64,000 bases of DNA from Rufibacter roseolus (GCF_017916365.1 NZ_JAFMSU010000002.1:1648114-1712113), one strand, 5' to 3'. Counted from the stretch's first letter, positions 1-9,122 are shown. The notes: generated by a model not told the origin, from the sequence alone. A program made the numbers and translations.

Positions 1-245
1 GCATTGTCATGCTGCTCACCAAAGACTTTGCGGTGCTGGTGATCATTGCCATTGTGCTGGCCTCACCGCTGGCCTGGTACGGCATGCAGCAATGGCTGCA
101 GGAATTCGCCTACCGGGTGCCCTTGAGCCCGTGGTTGTTTGTGAGCGCGGGAATGGTGGCTTTGATTATTGCAGTGGCTACCGTGAGCGTGCAGGCGGCC
201 AAGGCGGCACTCCTCAATCCTATTAAAGCATTGAGGAGCGAATAA
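1..245 (+). CDS. ABC transporter permease (MacB/FtsX type), C-terminal fragment
   Basis: This is the 3' end of a gene that starts before the window; the frame is open from the left edge to TAA at 243-245. The visible residues form two hydrophobic helices and end in KAALLNPIKALRSE, the usual end of the FtsX domain in Bacteroidetes macrolide-export-like permeases. The last 78 residues match the last 78 of the next gene (336-2756) at most positions, so the two are tandem paralogues. Such proteins sit in the inner membrane and couple an ATPase to export or envelope signalling; the substrate cannot be read from the sequence. The ATPase partner is not in the window. Confidence 0.85.
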   Translation, partial: IVMLLTKDFAVLVIIAIVLASPLAWYGMQQWLQEFAYRVPLSPWLFVSAGMVALIIAVATVSVQAAKAALLNPIKALRSE

Positions 246-283
246 CCGTTTAGGGGCTGTTTTCTTAAAAATGGCCCCTAACC
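246..283. repeat. Copy of the interspersed GTTTTAGG palindrome
   Basis: Imperfect inverted repeat directly after the stop codon: GTTTAGGGGC and GCCCCTAAC flank the centre TTTTCTTAAAAA. It may act as a transcription terminator for the upstream permease. It belongs to the family discussed in the findings. Confidence 0.6.
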
Positions 284-335
284 AGAAACTATTTCAGAAC
301 TTAAGACGGCGCGTGCGGACAACACTTTAAAGCGA

Positions 336-2756
336 ATGCTTAGGAATTACTTAAAAATAGCGTGGCGAAACCTGCTGCGGCACAAGGCGTATTCGGCCAT
401 CAATATCATTGGGCTGGCGACCGGTATCTCGGCGTGTCTGCTTATTTTTCTGTACGTGGGGCATGAGCTCACTTATGAGCGTAACTTCCCTAATGCCGAG
501 CACATTTACCGGGTGGTGAGCCGGGTAAACTTCCACGGAGAGGATGACCGGTTTTCCCTTTCCCCTAAGCCCTTAGCCGACCACATGCGGCGCGAGATCC
601 CCGAGGTAAAGAAAGTGACCCGGCTCGCCGCCTCCAAAAAACAGACCGTCTGGAAAGACCAGCAACCCTTTCTGGAAGACAACCTTTTCTTCGCCGACAG
701 CACGTTTTTCCAGGTGATGCCTTACACCTTTTTGGCTGGTGATCCCGTGACGGCCCTTCGGGCGCCCAGAACCATTGTCATCTCTGACGAGTTGGCCCGC
801 AAATACTTTGGCAGCGTGGAGAAAGCCCTGGGCCAGCCGCTACAGTTCAGCAGGAATCAGCACCTGGTCACCGGGGTGTTCAAAGCCGAGAAACACTCGC
901 ATCTACAGGCCAGCGCTTTTTTCTCCATGGTGACCAAAGACGAAGCAGAAAGGACCGGGAAAGACGCCGAGACCATAGCGGCCCAAGAAAACGAATGGAT
1001 TCTATTTGGGTATTACACCTATTTCACCCTTCACCACCCCGCTTCGCTACCCGCCTTCAAGCAAAAACTGGCGGACCTGGTACAACGGCGGGCCGTACCC
1101 TGGCTCAAGGAAAACGAGATTTCCGCGTCTATGGAACTCATGGTGCAGCCTATCCCCGAAATCCACCTCAGCAATGACTTCCAGACCGATATCAGCCCCT
1201 CGGGGAGCCAGTCTTACGTGTACATTTTCTCGGTGGTGGCGGTGTTTATTTTGCTTATTGCCTGCATCAATTACATGAACCTGGCCACGGCCCGCTCGGC
1301 CAAGCGGTCCCGCGAGGTGGGACTGCGTAAGGTGGTGGGCGCGCACCGGAGCCAGATCATCGGGCAGTTCCTGGGCGAGTCTATCCTGATCACGCTGCTG
1401 GCGCTGGTCTTGGCTTTGGCCATGGTGGAGCTTTCCCTGCCCGTTTTCAACGAACTCACCGAAAAACAATTTGCCCTGTCTTCTCTGCTGAACACGAATT
1501 TTGTTTTGCTCATCCTGGCCATTCTGCTGTTTGTGGGTTTGGTGGCCGGCAGTTACCCGGCCTTCTTCCTATCGGGGTTCAGGCCGGTGGAAGTGCTTAA
1601 ATCAGATAAAAACCCCAGGGGCAGTAATGCCTGGCTACGGCGGAGCCTGGTGGTGGTTCAGTTCACTATTTCGCTGGTTTTGATCATCGGCACGGCAGTG
1701 GTGTACAGCCAGTTGCAGTTCCTCAAAAACAAGAACCTGGGGTTCAACAAAGAACAGGTTCTGGCCCTCAACCTACCCAAGGGCGACTCTCTTTTCCAGG
1801 AAAGGCTGACGGTTTTCCAGCAGGAGCTCACCCAGAACCCCAACTTTCTGCAGACGGCTACCACGGGAAATATCCCTGGGGAAAGGCTGGCCCGCCTGCT
1901 GATGTTGGTGGAGGAAGAAGACGGCACCGAGAAAGACCAGACCATGAACGTGATGTTTGTGAGTTACGATTTCCTGGAGCTGATGGGCATTGAGTTGAAA
2001 GAGGGCCGCACCTTCCAGAAGGGTATTCCCACAGATGAAAAAGGCGCGGTCATCATCAACGAGGCGGGCGTGAAATGGCTGGGCTGGCAGAACCCCATGG
2101 GCAAGCGCGTGCAGGTCACCGACTATGATGCCAAAGTCATCGGGGTGGCCCGTAACTTCAATTATGCCTCCCTGCACAATCCCATTGAGCCGCTCATGAT
2201 CATTCCCATTAAGGAAAACACGGGCTATCTGCTGGCCAAAATACGTCCCCAGGACCTGGAAGCCTCCCTCACTTTCCTGGAGCAGCAATGGAAAGCCTTC
2301 GCGCCCCGGCACCCCATGGATTACTTTTTCATGGACGACCATTTCAACCGGCAGTACCAGGCCGAGGAAAAGATGCTTACCGTGTTTGGGTACTTCGCGG
2401 CGCTCACCATTCTCATTGCCTGTCTGGGTTTGTTCGGGCTGGCTTCTTTTACCGCCGAGCAGCGCACGAAAGAAATTGGCATCCGGAAGGTGCTGGGGTC
2501 AACGGTGGTGGAGATTGTACTGCTGCTGTCTAAAGATTTCGCGCTGCTGGTGCTACTGGCCATCCTCATTGCCTCGCCGGTGGCTTGGTACGGCATGAAG
2601 AACTGGCTCCAGGATTTCGCCTACCAAGTAAACCTGAGTCCGTGGTTATTCTTCACAGCAGGGTTGGCTTCGCTGCTCATTGCGGTGGCCACCGTGGGTA
2701 TCCAGGCGGCCAAGGCGGCTTTGCTGGACCCGGTGAAGTCGCTCAGGAGTGAGTAA
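336..2756 (+). CDS. ABC transporter permease, MacB/FtsX type
   Basis: An 806-residue integral membrane protein with the layout of Bacteroidetes MacB-like permeases: a transmembrane helix at about residues 20-42, a periplasmic MacB_PCD-like domain, three FtsX helices at about 290-420, a second periplasmic domain, and a final FtsX block at about 680-806. The start MLRNYLKIAWRNLLRHKAYS is the typical family start. It is presumed to pair with a MacB-like ATPase to move a substrate across the envelope or sense stress; the substrate is unknown. It follows a paralogous permease by 90 bp, which fits the arrays of such permeases common in Cytophagales. Confident on family, not on role. Confidence 0.93.
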   Translation: MLRNYLKIAWRNLLRHKAYSAINIIGLATGISACLLIFLYVGHELTYERNFPNAEHIYRVVSRVNFHGEDDRFSLSPKPLADHMRREIPEVKKVTRLAASKKQTVWKDQQPFLEDNLFFADSTFFQVMPYTFLAGDPVTALRAPRTIVISDELARKYFGSVEKALGQPLQFSRNQHLVTGVFKAEKHSHLQASAFFSMVTKDEAERTGKDAETIAAQENEWILFGYYTYFTLHHPASLPAFKQKLADLVQRRAVPWLKENEISASMELMVQPIPEIHLSNDFQTDISPSGSQSYVYIFSVVAVFILLIACINYMNLATARSAKRSREVGLRKVVGAHRSQIIGQFLGESILITLLALVLALAMVELSLPVFNELTEKQFALSSLLNTNFVLLILAILLFVGLVAGSYPAFFLSGFRPVEVLKSDKNPRGSNAWLRRSLVVVQFTISLVLIIGTAVVYSQLQFLKNKNLGFNKEQVLALNLPKGDSLFQERLTVFQQELTQNPNFLQTATTGNIPGERLARLLMLVEEEDGTEKDQTMNVMFVSYDFLELMGIELKEGRTFQKGIPTDEKGAVIINEAGVKWLGWQNPMGKRVQVTDYDAKVIGVARNFNYASLHNPIEPLMIIPIKENTGYLLAKIRPQDLEASLTFLEQQWKAFAPRHPMDYFFMDDHFNRQYQAEEKMLTVFGYFAALTILIACLGLFGLASFTAEQRTKEIGIRKVLGSTVVEIVLLLSKDFALLVLLAILIASPVAWYGMKNWLQDFAYQVNLSPWLFFTAGLASLLIAVATVGIQAAKAALLDPVKSLRSE

Positions 2757-2758
2757 TC

Positions 2759-2797
2759 CGGTTTTAAGGCTTCTTTCCTGAAAATGGCCCAGTAACG
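2759..2797. repeat. Copy of the interspersed GTTTTAGG palindrome
   Basis: GTTTTAAGGC is followed by TTTCCTGAAAATGGCCC immediately after the permease stop codon. This is a degenerate copy with a mismatched right arm. Confidence 0.5.
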
Positions 2798-2944
2798 CCT
2801 TCTGTAAGTTTTAGGCTCTCCCAGCGACTAAAACGTAGAGGAGAAACGGTCTCCTCCTGAGAAGACGGCACAGGATTCTTCCGGTACAGACACCTAAACC
2901 CGATAACTTTCGTTTTCTTAGCATTCCAAGACATCTAAAATTCT

Positions 2945-4810
2945 ATGTTGAAAAAATCATTGGCGGCGCTGGCGTTTGCCGCCCTCCTGCACTCCCCCTT
3001 GCTGGCGCAAAACAACGCCACCCCAGCCTACAAGTTTTCTGTGGACCTGGCCCAGGCCAAAGACGATAAACTGCAGGTGACCCTCATCACCCCAGAAATC
3101 AAAGAAGACGAAGTACTCTACCACATGCCTAAAATGGTGCCCGGCACCTACGCAGTGTATAATTTCGGGAAGTTTGTCTCTGACTTCAACGCCTTTGACA
3201 AAAAAGGCAAAAAACTGAGCGTGGAGCGCCTGGATCAGAACACCTGGAAAATAAAGAAAGCCAAAAAACTGGCCCGCCTCACCTACCTGGTGGATGATAC
3301 CTGGGACACGCCCAAGAAAGAAGACATCGTGTTTGAACCCGCCGCCACTGATATTGAGGCAGGCAAGGTTTTCCTGCTCAACACGCACGGGTTCTTTGGG
3401 TACTTCGCCAACATGACCAAGGTGCCTTACCAGATTACGGTAAACAAGCCGCAGGACTTCTACGGCGCTACCCCGCTGCGCACCACCAGTTCCACGCCCA
3501 CCTCCGACACTTACCTGCTGCAGAACTACAATGACCTGGTAGACTCGCCTATGCTGTACAGCCGCCCAGACACGGCTATGCTCAAAGTAGGCAACGCCGA
3601 GGTTCTGATCTCTACTTTCGCCGCTGGTGGTGGAGCCCGCTCTAAAAACCTGGCCGAGAACATCAGAACCATTCTGGAAGCGCAGAAAAATTACCTGGGC
3701 GGAACGCTGCCGGTAGACAAATACGCTTTCCTGGTGTACATAGACGACAAGCCTAACCGCACAGGCGCGTACGGGGCGCTGGAGCACTCCTACTCCTCGG
3801 TGTACTACTTCCCAGAGATGCCACCTACCATGCTGGCTGAACAGGTCCGGAATATCGCGGCGCACGAGTTCTTCCACATCGTGACTCCACTGAACATCCA
3901 CTCAGAGGAGATCGGGAACTTTGATTTCAGCAATCCCAAGATGTCCAAGCACCTCTGGATGTACGAAGGTGTGACGGAGTATTTCGCTCACCACGTGCAG
4001 ATAAACCAGCGGCTGGAAGAGCTGCCTGATTTCCTCACGGAGATGCGCAACAAGATCATTGCCTCTCAGCAGGAGTACAATGACGCACTGGCCTTCACCG
4101 AGCTGAGCCTGGGCGCCCTGGACAAGCACGAGAAAGAGTACGGCAACGTGTACCAGAAAGGCGCCCTCATTGGCATGGCCCTAGACATCAGGCTGCGCGA
4201 GCTTTCGGGCGGCAAATACGGCATCCGGAACCTGATGAAAGACCTGAGCCAGACTTACGGCAAAAACCAGTCGTTCAAAGACGAGGAGTTGTTTGACAAG
4301 ATCACGGCTTTGACTTACCCCGAGATCCGGGACTTCTTCAAGCGCTATGTGGAAGGCAACGAGCCTTTGCCCTATTCTGAGCTTTTCAGGAAAGTAGGCA
4401 TTACCTACCAGCCTACCGGCACGCAGAAACGCATCTCGTTGGGTAGACCCACCATTGGCTATGACCAGGCCTCGGGGCATCTGATGGTGGCCAGCACCGA
4501 GAACATGAATTCCTTCGGGAAGCAGATGGGCTACAAAGCCGGCGACCAGTTGTGGCAGATCAACGGTGAGGACCTGAACCTGCGCAACGCTACGGATCTC
4601 ATCAACAAGCACGTGATCAATGCGAAGGAAGGCACGCCTATCTCCATCACTGTGGGCCGCAAAGACGCCTCCGGTACGGTGAAGCCGGTGGAACTGAAAG
4701 GCAAACTAGTAGCCGCCGAGGAAAACGTATCGCACCTGCTTACCCCAGACCCCAATGCCACCCCGGCACAGCTAGCCTTAAGGGAAGCCTGGTTGTATTC
4801 CAGCCTGTAA
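2945..4810 (+). CDS. M61 family metallopeptidase with PDZ domain
   Basis: A 621-residue secreted zinc peptidase of the M61 (glycyl aminopeptidase-like) family. A signal peptide occupies about residues 1-21 (cleavage after LLAQ). An N-terminal beta-rich M61 domain precedes the catalytic helix with H307-E308-F-F-H311, and the third zinc ligand is the Glu in YEGVTEYFAHH about 25-30 residues on. A PDZ domain lies at about residues 490-590 (GYKAGDQLWQINGEDL). Bacteroidetes often carry this family; it is expected in the periplasm or outer membrane, cleaving peptides. The gene stands alone and ends in a long hairpin. The start is chosen because the signal peptide begins right there. Confidence 0.93.
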   Translation: MLKKSLAALAFAALLHSPLLAQNNATPAYKFSVDLAQAKDDKLQVTLITPEIKEDEVLYHMPKMVPGTYAVYNFGKFVSDFNAFDKKGKKLSVERLDQNTWKIKKAKKLARLTYLVDDTWDTPKKEDIVFEPAATDIEAGKVFLLNTHGFFGYFANMTKVPYQITVNKPQDFYGATPLRTTSSTPTSDTYLLQNYNDLVDSPMLYSRPDTAMLKVGNAEVLISTFAAGGGARSKNLAENIRTILEAQKNYLGGTLPVDKYAFLVYIDDKPNRTGAYGALEHSYSSVYYFPEMPPTMLAEQVRNIAAHEFFHIVTPLNIHSEEIGNFDFSNPKMSKHLWMYEGVTEYFAHHVQINQRLEELPDFLTEMRNKIIASQQEYNDALAFTELSLGALDKHEKEYGNVYQKGALIGMALDIRLRELSGGKYGIRNLMKDLSQTYGKNQSFKDEELFDKITALTYPEIRDFFKRYVEGNEPLPYSELFRKVGITYQPTGTQKRISLGRPTIGYDQASGHLMVASTENMNSFGKQMGYKAGDQLWQINGEDLNLRNATDLINKHVINAKEGTPISITVGRKDASGTVKPVELKGKLVAAEENVSHLLTPDPNATPAQLALREAWLYSSL

Positions 4811-4825
4811 GCTATTCTGATTTCT

Positions 4826-4879
4826 GTGGCGCCCGTTTTGGGGTTGTTTTCTTTGAAACAACCTCAAAACGGGCGCCAC
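4826..4879 (+). terminator. Long hairpin after the M61 gene, built around the repeat core
   Basis: A 24-bp stem with a single G:T mismatch: left arm GTGGCGCCCGTTTTGGGGTT, right arm AACCTCAAAACGGGCGCCAC, loop TCTTTG, then a short T run (CTTTTCG). The inner part (GTTTTGGGGTTGTTT...AAACAACCTCAAAAC) matches the interspersed palindrome, so the terminator appears to have grown from a repeat copy or the reverse. Confidence 0.75.
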
Positions 4880-4932
4880 TTTTCGTTCCTAACATAGGGT
4901 AAGTAGCATTTTTACACTTCATGCAACTATGT

Positions 4933-4950
4933 TGTACATATTTATGTACA
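4933..4950. promoter_or_regulatory. Probable YefM-YoeB operator
   Basis: Two TGTACA hexamers at 4933-4938 and 4945-4950 with a 12-bp centre-to-centre distance, part of the inverted repeat TGTACAT-ATT-TATGTACA. E. coli YefM-YoeB autorepresses through paired palindromes with TGTACA cores at the same 12-bp spacing. The site is 27-44 bases before the ATG at 4977, which argues that the longer reading frame opening at 4929 is not the real start. Confidence 0.8.
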
Positions 4951-4976
4951 TTCGTCAAGGAATAAACTCTACCGTA

Positions 4977-5264
4977 ATGTTATCATTGACCGTTAGCGCT
5001 TTCAGAGGCAACATCAAAAAATACCTTGACATGGTAACCAAATCCCTGGACACTCTAGTGATTCCAAGGGAAAATGAAGAGGCAGTCGTACTTATGCCCT
5101 TGAGCGAGTATAACTCCATTATGGAAACGGCTCACCTTCTCTCTACTCCCGCCAACCGCCAACGCCTTGATGAGTCCATCGCGCAGGCGGAAAGAGGCCA
5201 AACCATTTCCTTCTCCCTGGAGGATCTGCAAAAGGAGATAGCGAAAGGAGAAAATGCAATTTAA
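4977..5264 (+). CDS. yefM: YefM-like antitoxin (Phd/YefM family)
   Basis: A 95-residue antitoxin that should bind and silence the YoeB toxin and repress its own operon. The N-terminus MLSLTVSAFRGNIKKYLDMV matches the Phd/YefM DNA-binding fold (usual form FRxNLKxYLD), followed by VIPRENEEAVVLMPLSEYNSIMET, the family's second conserved block. The C-terminal third is the expected disordered toxin-binding tail. The ATG at 4977 is preferred to 4929 because the longer form would add 16 residues not seen in the family and would overlap the operator. The gene overlaps yoeB by 11 bases, so the two are translationally coupled. Confidence 0.92.
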   Translation: MLSLTVSAFRGNIKKYLDMVTKSLDTLVIPRENEEAVVLMPLSEYNSIMETAHLLSTPANRQRLDESIAQAERGQTISFSLEDLQKEIAKGENAI

Positions 5265-5526
5265 CTACACCCAACATGCGCACGAGGACATCTTTTACTT
5301 TATACAGAAAGGCGACTTCACCACTGTTAAGCGCATCTACGAGCTGCTGGAAGCGATCCGGAAAGAACCTTTTGGAGGGCTGGGAAAGCCTGAGCCGTTA
5401 AAGTATGACCTAAAAGGCTATTGGTCAAGGCGTATCACCCATGAGCACCGGTTGGTATACAAGATAACAGGTACCAAAGGCTTGGATCAGACCTGCCTTA
5501 TTGTCCAATGCCGCCTACACTATTAA
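5254..5526 (+). CDS. yoeB: YoeB-like mRNA-interferase toxin
   Basis: A 90-residue RelE-superfamily toxin of the Txe/YoeB branch, which cuts mRNA in the ribosomal A site. It contains the family signature PEPLKYDLKGYWSRRITHEH followed by RLVYKI and ends in CRLHY. The Arg in WSRRI, the Glu in the LLEAIRKEPF region and the penultimate His correspond to the catalytic Arg65, Glu46 and His83 of E. coli YoeB, so the toxin looks intact. It follows yefM with an 11-base overlap; a lone toxin-antitoxin pair between unrelated chromosomal genes. Confidence 0.93.
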   Translation: MQFNYTQHAHEDIFYFIQKGDFTTVKRIYELLEAIRKEPFGGLGKPEPLKYDLKGYWSRRITHEHRLVYKITGTKGLDQTCLIVQCRLHY

Positions 5527-5679
5527 ACATCCATAGGGCACCCTACTGGTGGCCTTCTTCATCAACCTTGTCTATTCCTAAAGTTGAATTAAATACTATC
5601 TTTAAGGAAGCGTAGCCACCACCTCCTGAAAACATATCAGGGGTTTAGGCGTTATGTTTTAAATCTGACCACCGCAAGC

Positions 5680-8031
5680 GTGTTTCCACCCTCCAGACAT
5701 ATTCCGTTCCCGAGGTCCGCTCAAGGGCTCTTCGGTATTTTCCTGCTGCTTTTGCTTTTTCTGCCCTTTTCTGTTGTTAAGGCGCAGGACCGGGTCACGC
5801 TGAACGGCACGCTCCGCTCCGCGGCTACCGGCGAGGTATTGATTGGGGCCAGCGTTTCGGTGGCAGGCACCACCACTGGCGTGGAAACCAACACCAACGG
5901 CACTTATGCTTTACCGCTGAACCCGGGGACGTACCAGATCCAGTTCTCTTACATCGGGTTTCAGACCTTGACCCAAGAGGTGGTCCTGACCAAAAACACC
6001 CGCCTGAACGTGGAGTTGCTGGAGAACTCAAACCAACTGGGCGAAGTGGTAGTGGAATCTGAGCGCAATACTTTCCAGGAGCGCCTGACCACGCCGCAAA
6101 TGAGCATGGAAACACTTTCATCCCGCGAAGCGAAGCTCTTGCCGGCCCTGTTTGGCGAGGTAGACATCATCAAAACCCTGCAGCTGAAACCAGGCATCCA
6201 GAGCGGCGGCGAGGGCAGCAGCGGCCTGTTTGTGCGGGGCGGCAGCTCTGACCAGAACCTGGTGCTCCTGGATGATGCCCTGGTGTACAACCCCAGCCAC
6301 TTGTTCGGATTCTTCAGTGTGTTCAACCCAGATGCGGTGCGTGGTGTGGAGCTGTACAAAGGCGGGTTCCCGGCGCAGTTCGGAGGAAGGTTATCCAGTG
6401 TGCTGGACGTGAAACTACGCGAGGGCAACCGCAAAGAGAATGACGTTTCCGGCGGAATAGGCTTGATTGCCTCCAGGCTCACGGTGGAAGGCCCCATCCA
6501 GAAAGACAAGTCCTCGTTCCTGGTCTCGGGGCGGCGCACCTACGTGGATGTCTTTACCCGCATGATCAATAAAGCCAAAGAGAGCGACCCGGAGTGGAGC
6601 CCCATTCCCGACTATTATTTCTATGATTTCAACGCCAAGGCCACATTTGAGCTGGGTCCCAATGACCGCCTTTTCCTGAGCGGCTACTACGGCCGCGATT
6701 TCTTCAAGTTCAACGACGAGGATTTCGACTTCAATTTCAATTGGGGAAACCGCGTGGGCTCTGCCCGGTGGGCGCACCAGTTTTCGCCCCGTTTTTTCGT
6801 AAACACCACTTTTTCAGCCTCCAACTACCAGTACCAGATCAAAAACCAGCTGGACATCTACTCCTTCAGCCTCACCTCTCACATCACAGACCTCACACTG
6901 AAGTCTGACTTTGAGTACATTTCCTCGGAGCATCACCACCTGCGCTTCGGGGGCTCAGCGATTGACCATCGCTTTACTGTGGGCCGGCTGGAGGCCAATA
7001 GCCAGGATGGCACGGTGAATGTGGGCGCGGGGAACTACTACCGCGGACAGGAATACGGCGTGTACGCCTCAGATGACTGGACTTTGAGCCCTGTGTTCAC
7101 CCTGAGTTACGGATTACGGCTCTCGGGTTTCCTAAACAACGGCAAGAACTTCCTGGGGCTGGAGCCACGGGCGGCGGCCAGTTACCGCTTCTCTGAGACG
7201 CTCACCCTAAAGGCCAACTACACGCGCATGTTCCAGTACGTGCACCTTATCTCCAATACCGGCGCCTCGCTCCCCACCGATATCTGGTACCCTTCCAGTC
7301 CGGGCGTGAAACCGCAGCGCTCAGACCAGTTCACCCTGGGCCTTACCAAGCTCTACAAAGACAAATACCTGTTCAGCACCGAGGCCTATTACAAGAAGAT
7401 GAACCGCCAGCTGGACCTCCGCGACGGGGCGCAGATCTTCGGGAACACGGAACTGGAGCAGGAGTTTGTCTTCGGGACCGGCGACAGCTACGGCCAGGAG
7501 TTCTACGTGGAGAAAAAGGAAGGCAAAACCACGGGCTGGATCGGCTACACCCTTTCCTGGAGCAACCGCACCTTTCCTGATCTGAACAACGGCAAGACCT
7601 TCCCCACCCGCTTTGACCGCCGGCACGATCTCTCGGTAGTGGCTATCCATGAATTGAACAAACGCCTCAGCGCCACGGCCACTTTTGTGTACGGAACCGG
7701 CAATGCTTATTCGCTGCCCGTGCAACGCTTCGTTTTCCAGGATGTGAACGGCGAAGACTACACCGTGATTCCGGTGTACCCAGAGCGCAACTCGTTCCGG
7801 CTGGCCGCTTACCACCGCCTGGATCTAGGGTTAGTTTGGAGACTGCGGCCTAAGCGAGGAAGCTCTGACCTTACCTTTAGTGTGTACAACGCCTACAACC
7901 GCCGCAACCCGTACTTCGTGTATTTTGAGACCATCAAAGACGAGGAGAACAACCAGATCACGGGCTTTGTGGCCAAACAGGTTTCCTTGTTCCCTGTTAT
8001 CCCGTCTGTGACCTATAACTTCAAATTCTAA
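5680..8031 (+). CDS. TonB-dependent receptor with carboxypeptidase-regulatory-like domain
   Basis: A 783-residue outer membrane receptor. It opens at a GTG with a signal peptide (about residues 1-36, cleavage after VVKAQ), then a CarboxypepD_reg-like beta-sandwich (about 38-118, LNGTLRSAATGEVLIGASV), a plug domain (about 130-240, with LLDDALVYNPSHLFGFFSVFN) and a 22-strand-type barrel to the terminal phenylalanine (VTYNFKF). No SusD partner is present; instead a DUF4249 lipoprotein follows with a one-base overlap. This pairing is common in Cytophagales, and its substrate is usually unknown. No in-frame ATG exists ahead of the signal peptide, which supports the GTG start. Confidence 0.93.
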   Translation: MFPPSRHIPFPRSAQGLFGIFLLLLLFLPFSVVKAQDRVTLNGTLRSAATGEVLIGASVSVAGTTTGVETNTNGTYALPLNPGTYQIQFSYIGFQTLTQEVVLTKNTRLNVELLENSNQLGEVVVESERNTFQERLTTPQMSMETLSSREAKLLPALFGEVDIIKTLQLKPGIQSGGEGSSGLFVRGGSSDQNLVLLDDALVYNPSHLFGFFSVFNPDAVRGVELYKGGFPAQFGGRLSSVLDVKLREGNRKENDVSGGIGLIASRLTVEGPIQKDKSSFLVSGRRTYVDVFTRMINKAKESDPEWSPIPDYYFYDFNAKATFELGPNDRLFLSGYYGRDFFKFNDEDFDFNFNWGNRVGSARWAHQFSPRFFVNTTFSASNYQYQIKNQLDIYSFSLTSHITDLTLKSDFEYISSEHHHLRFGGSAIDHRFTVGRLEANSQDGTVNVGAGNYYRGQEYGVYASDDWTLSPVFTLSYGLRLSGFLNNGKNFLGLEPRAAASYRFSETLTLKANYTRMFQYVHLISNTGASLPTDIWYPSSPGVKPQRSDQFTLGLTKLYKDKYLFSTEAYYKKMNRQLDLRDGAQIFGNTELEQEFVFGTGDSYGQEFYVEKKEGKTTGWIGYTLSWSNRTFPDLNNGKTFPTRFDRRHDLSVVAIHELNKRLSATATFVYGTGNAYSLPVQRFVFQDVNGEDYTVIPVYPERNSFRLAAYHRLDLGLVWRLRPKRGSSDLTFSVYNAYNRRNPYFVYFETIKDEENNQITGFVAKQVSLFPVIPSVTYNFKF

Positions 8032-8867
8032 TGGGTACTACCTTTTACATACGGCCTTTTCTGTGGCTGCTTTTACTGGCCGGCCTGGTGTCTGCCTGCG
8101 ACATGGAGCAGGAGATTGTGGTTGAATTGCCCAAACTGCCGCCCCAGATGGTAGTGGAATGTTACCTAGAGAACGGTGAGCCCATTAAGCTGGCTTTATC
8201 GGAGTCCTCGGGGTATTTTGATGCCCCTGAAGCCTTGATTGTGACCGGAGCCAGCGTGACCATCACCAAGAACAACGAGGCGCCCATCGTCCTGAAAGAC
8301 ACCCTGATCGTTGACGAGGAAAACGAGAAAGTCTACACCCACTACAACCCCATAAAGATTACCGCCGTGCCCGGCGATGTGTTCAAGCTCCTCATCACCG
8401 ATCCCAAAGGACGCCGTATCACTGGTACCACCACGGTATTGGACCCTGTTCCCCTGGACAGCGTAGGCTTTAAATTCAACAGCAAACCAGAGCAAAGCCA
8501 AGAAGCTTACCTCATGGCTCGCTGGCAGGACCCCGCAAATCACAAGAACTTCTACCGCCTGCTGGCCCACAAAAAGGATTCTACTGGCATAGACAGTCAA
8601 CTGGACGCGGAAGTGGACGACCGCCTGCGCAATGGCCAGAAGATCACCTATACCACCACCTATCGCTTTGACCGCGATGACACCTTAACCGTCAAACTCT
8701 TCCACGTAGACGAAGCCTACTATGACTTCATCAGCAGCGTGGAAGACGCCCGTCGCGCCAACGGCAATCCATTTGCCCAACCTGTTACCATCAAATCCAC
8801 CGTAGCCGGAGGCTTCGGCATTTTTACGCACTTGAATTATAACAGCAAGGAGATTATCATCAAATAG
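8031..8867 (+). CDS. DUF4249 family lipoprotein
   Basis: A 278-residue lipoprotein with lipobox LVSAC at about residues 18-22. The start ATG overlaps the stop of the TonB receptor (TAATG), so the two are translated together. The region VVELPKLPPQMVVECYLENG and the following beta-rich part fit DUF4249, a family found beside TonB-dependent receptors in Bacteroidetes. By position it is expected to be an outer-membrane-anchored accessory protein that helps capture the receptor's ligand; this is inference. It is on the short side for the family. Confidence 0.85.
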   Translation: MGTTFYIRPFLWLLLLAGLVSACDMEQEIVVELPKLPPQMVVECYLENGEPIKLALSESSGYFDAPEALIVTGASVTITKNNEAPIVLKDTLIVDEENEKVYTHYNPIKITAVPGDVFKLLITDPKGRRITGTTTVLDPVPLDSVGFKFNSKPEQSQEAYLMARWQDPANHKNFYRLLAHKKDSTGIDSQLDAEVDDRLRNGQKITYTTTYRFDRDDTLTVKLFHVDEAYYDFISSVEDARRANGNPFAQPVTIKSTVAGGFGIFTHLNYNSKEIIIK

Positions 8868-8978
8868 GCGGGTTGTTTTGGGCCTGATTTTGGGAAATCG
8901 GCTTAGAAATAGAGCTGGGACAAGAACCTGTAGAGTTGCCAAACACTTCTCCTTAAAACCTAAAGCGGCTCTTTACCA

Positions 8979-9004
8979 AGATTCTCCCCTCAAGGGGAGA
9001 ATCT
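8979..9004. terminator. Perfect 12-bp hairpin
   Basis: AGATTCTCCCCT and AGGGGAGAATCT separated by CA, followed by GTTTTC on the plus strand. A terminator for the DUF4249 gene is likely, although the 2-base gap means the real loop must open one or two base pairs. Confidence 0.55.
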
Positions 9005-9048
9005 GTTTTCTGAGACTGTTCTACTACATCTTAACCCAAATTAAATTT

Positions 9049-9076
9049 AAAAGCAGAACCGGCGGGTTCTGCTTTT
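9049..9076. terminator. Bidirectional hairpin terminator
   Basis: A perfect 12-bp stem, AAAAGCAGAACC and GGTTCTGCTTTT, with the loop GGCG. A T run closes both strands, so it can serve the plus-strand receptor operon and the minus-strand nucleoside phosphorylase. Confidence 0.75.
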
Positions 9077-9091
9077 ATAATCGATCCTGAT

Positions 9092-9122
9092 TTGAGGCTA
9101 TTTACCGGAAAAAGGCCTCAAC
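9092..9122. repeat. Copy of the interspersed GTTTTAGG palindrome
   Basis: TTGAGGC and GCCTCAA flank TATTTACCGGAAAAA. Short copy between the terminator and the convergent gene. Confidence 0.45.

Noticed and set aside
2957..3901. Long open frame (314 codons) on the minus strand opposite the M61 peptidase gene
   Set aside because: It is the mirror of codon bias in the M61 gene, has no family motif, and its residues (His/Val/Gln/Gly-rich) fit a shadow frame.
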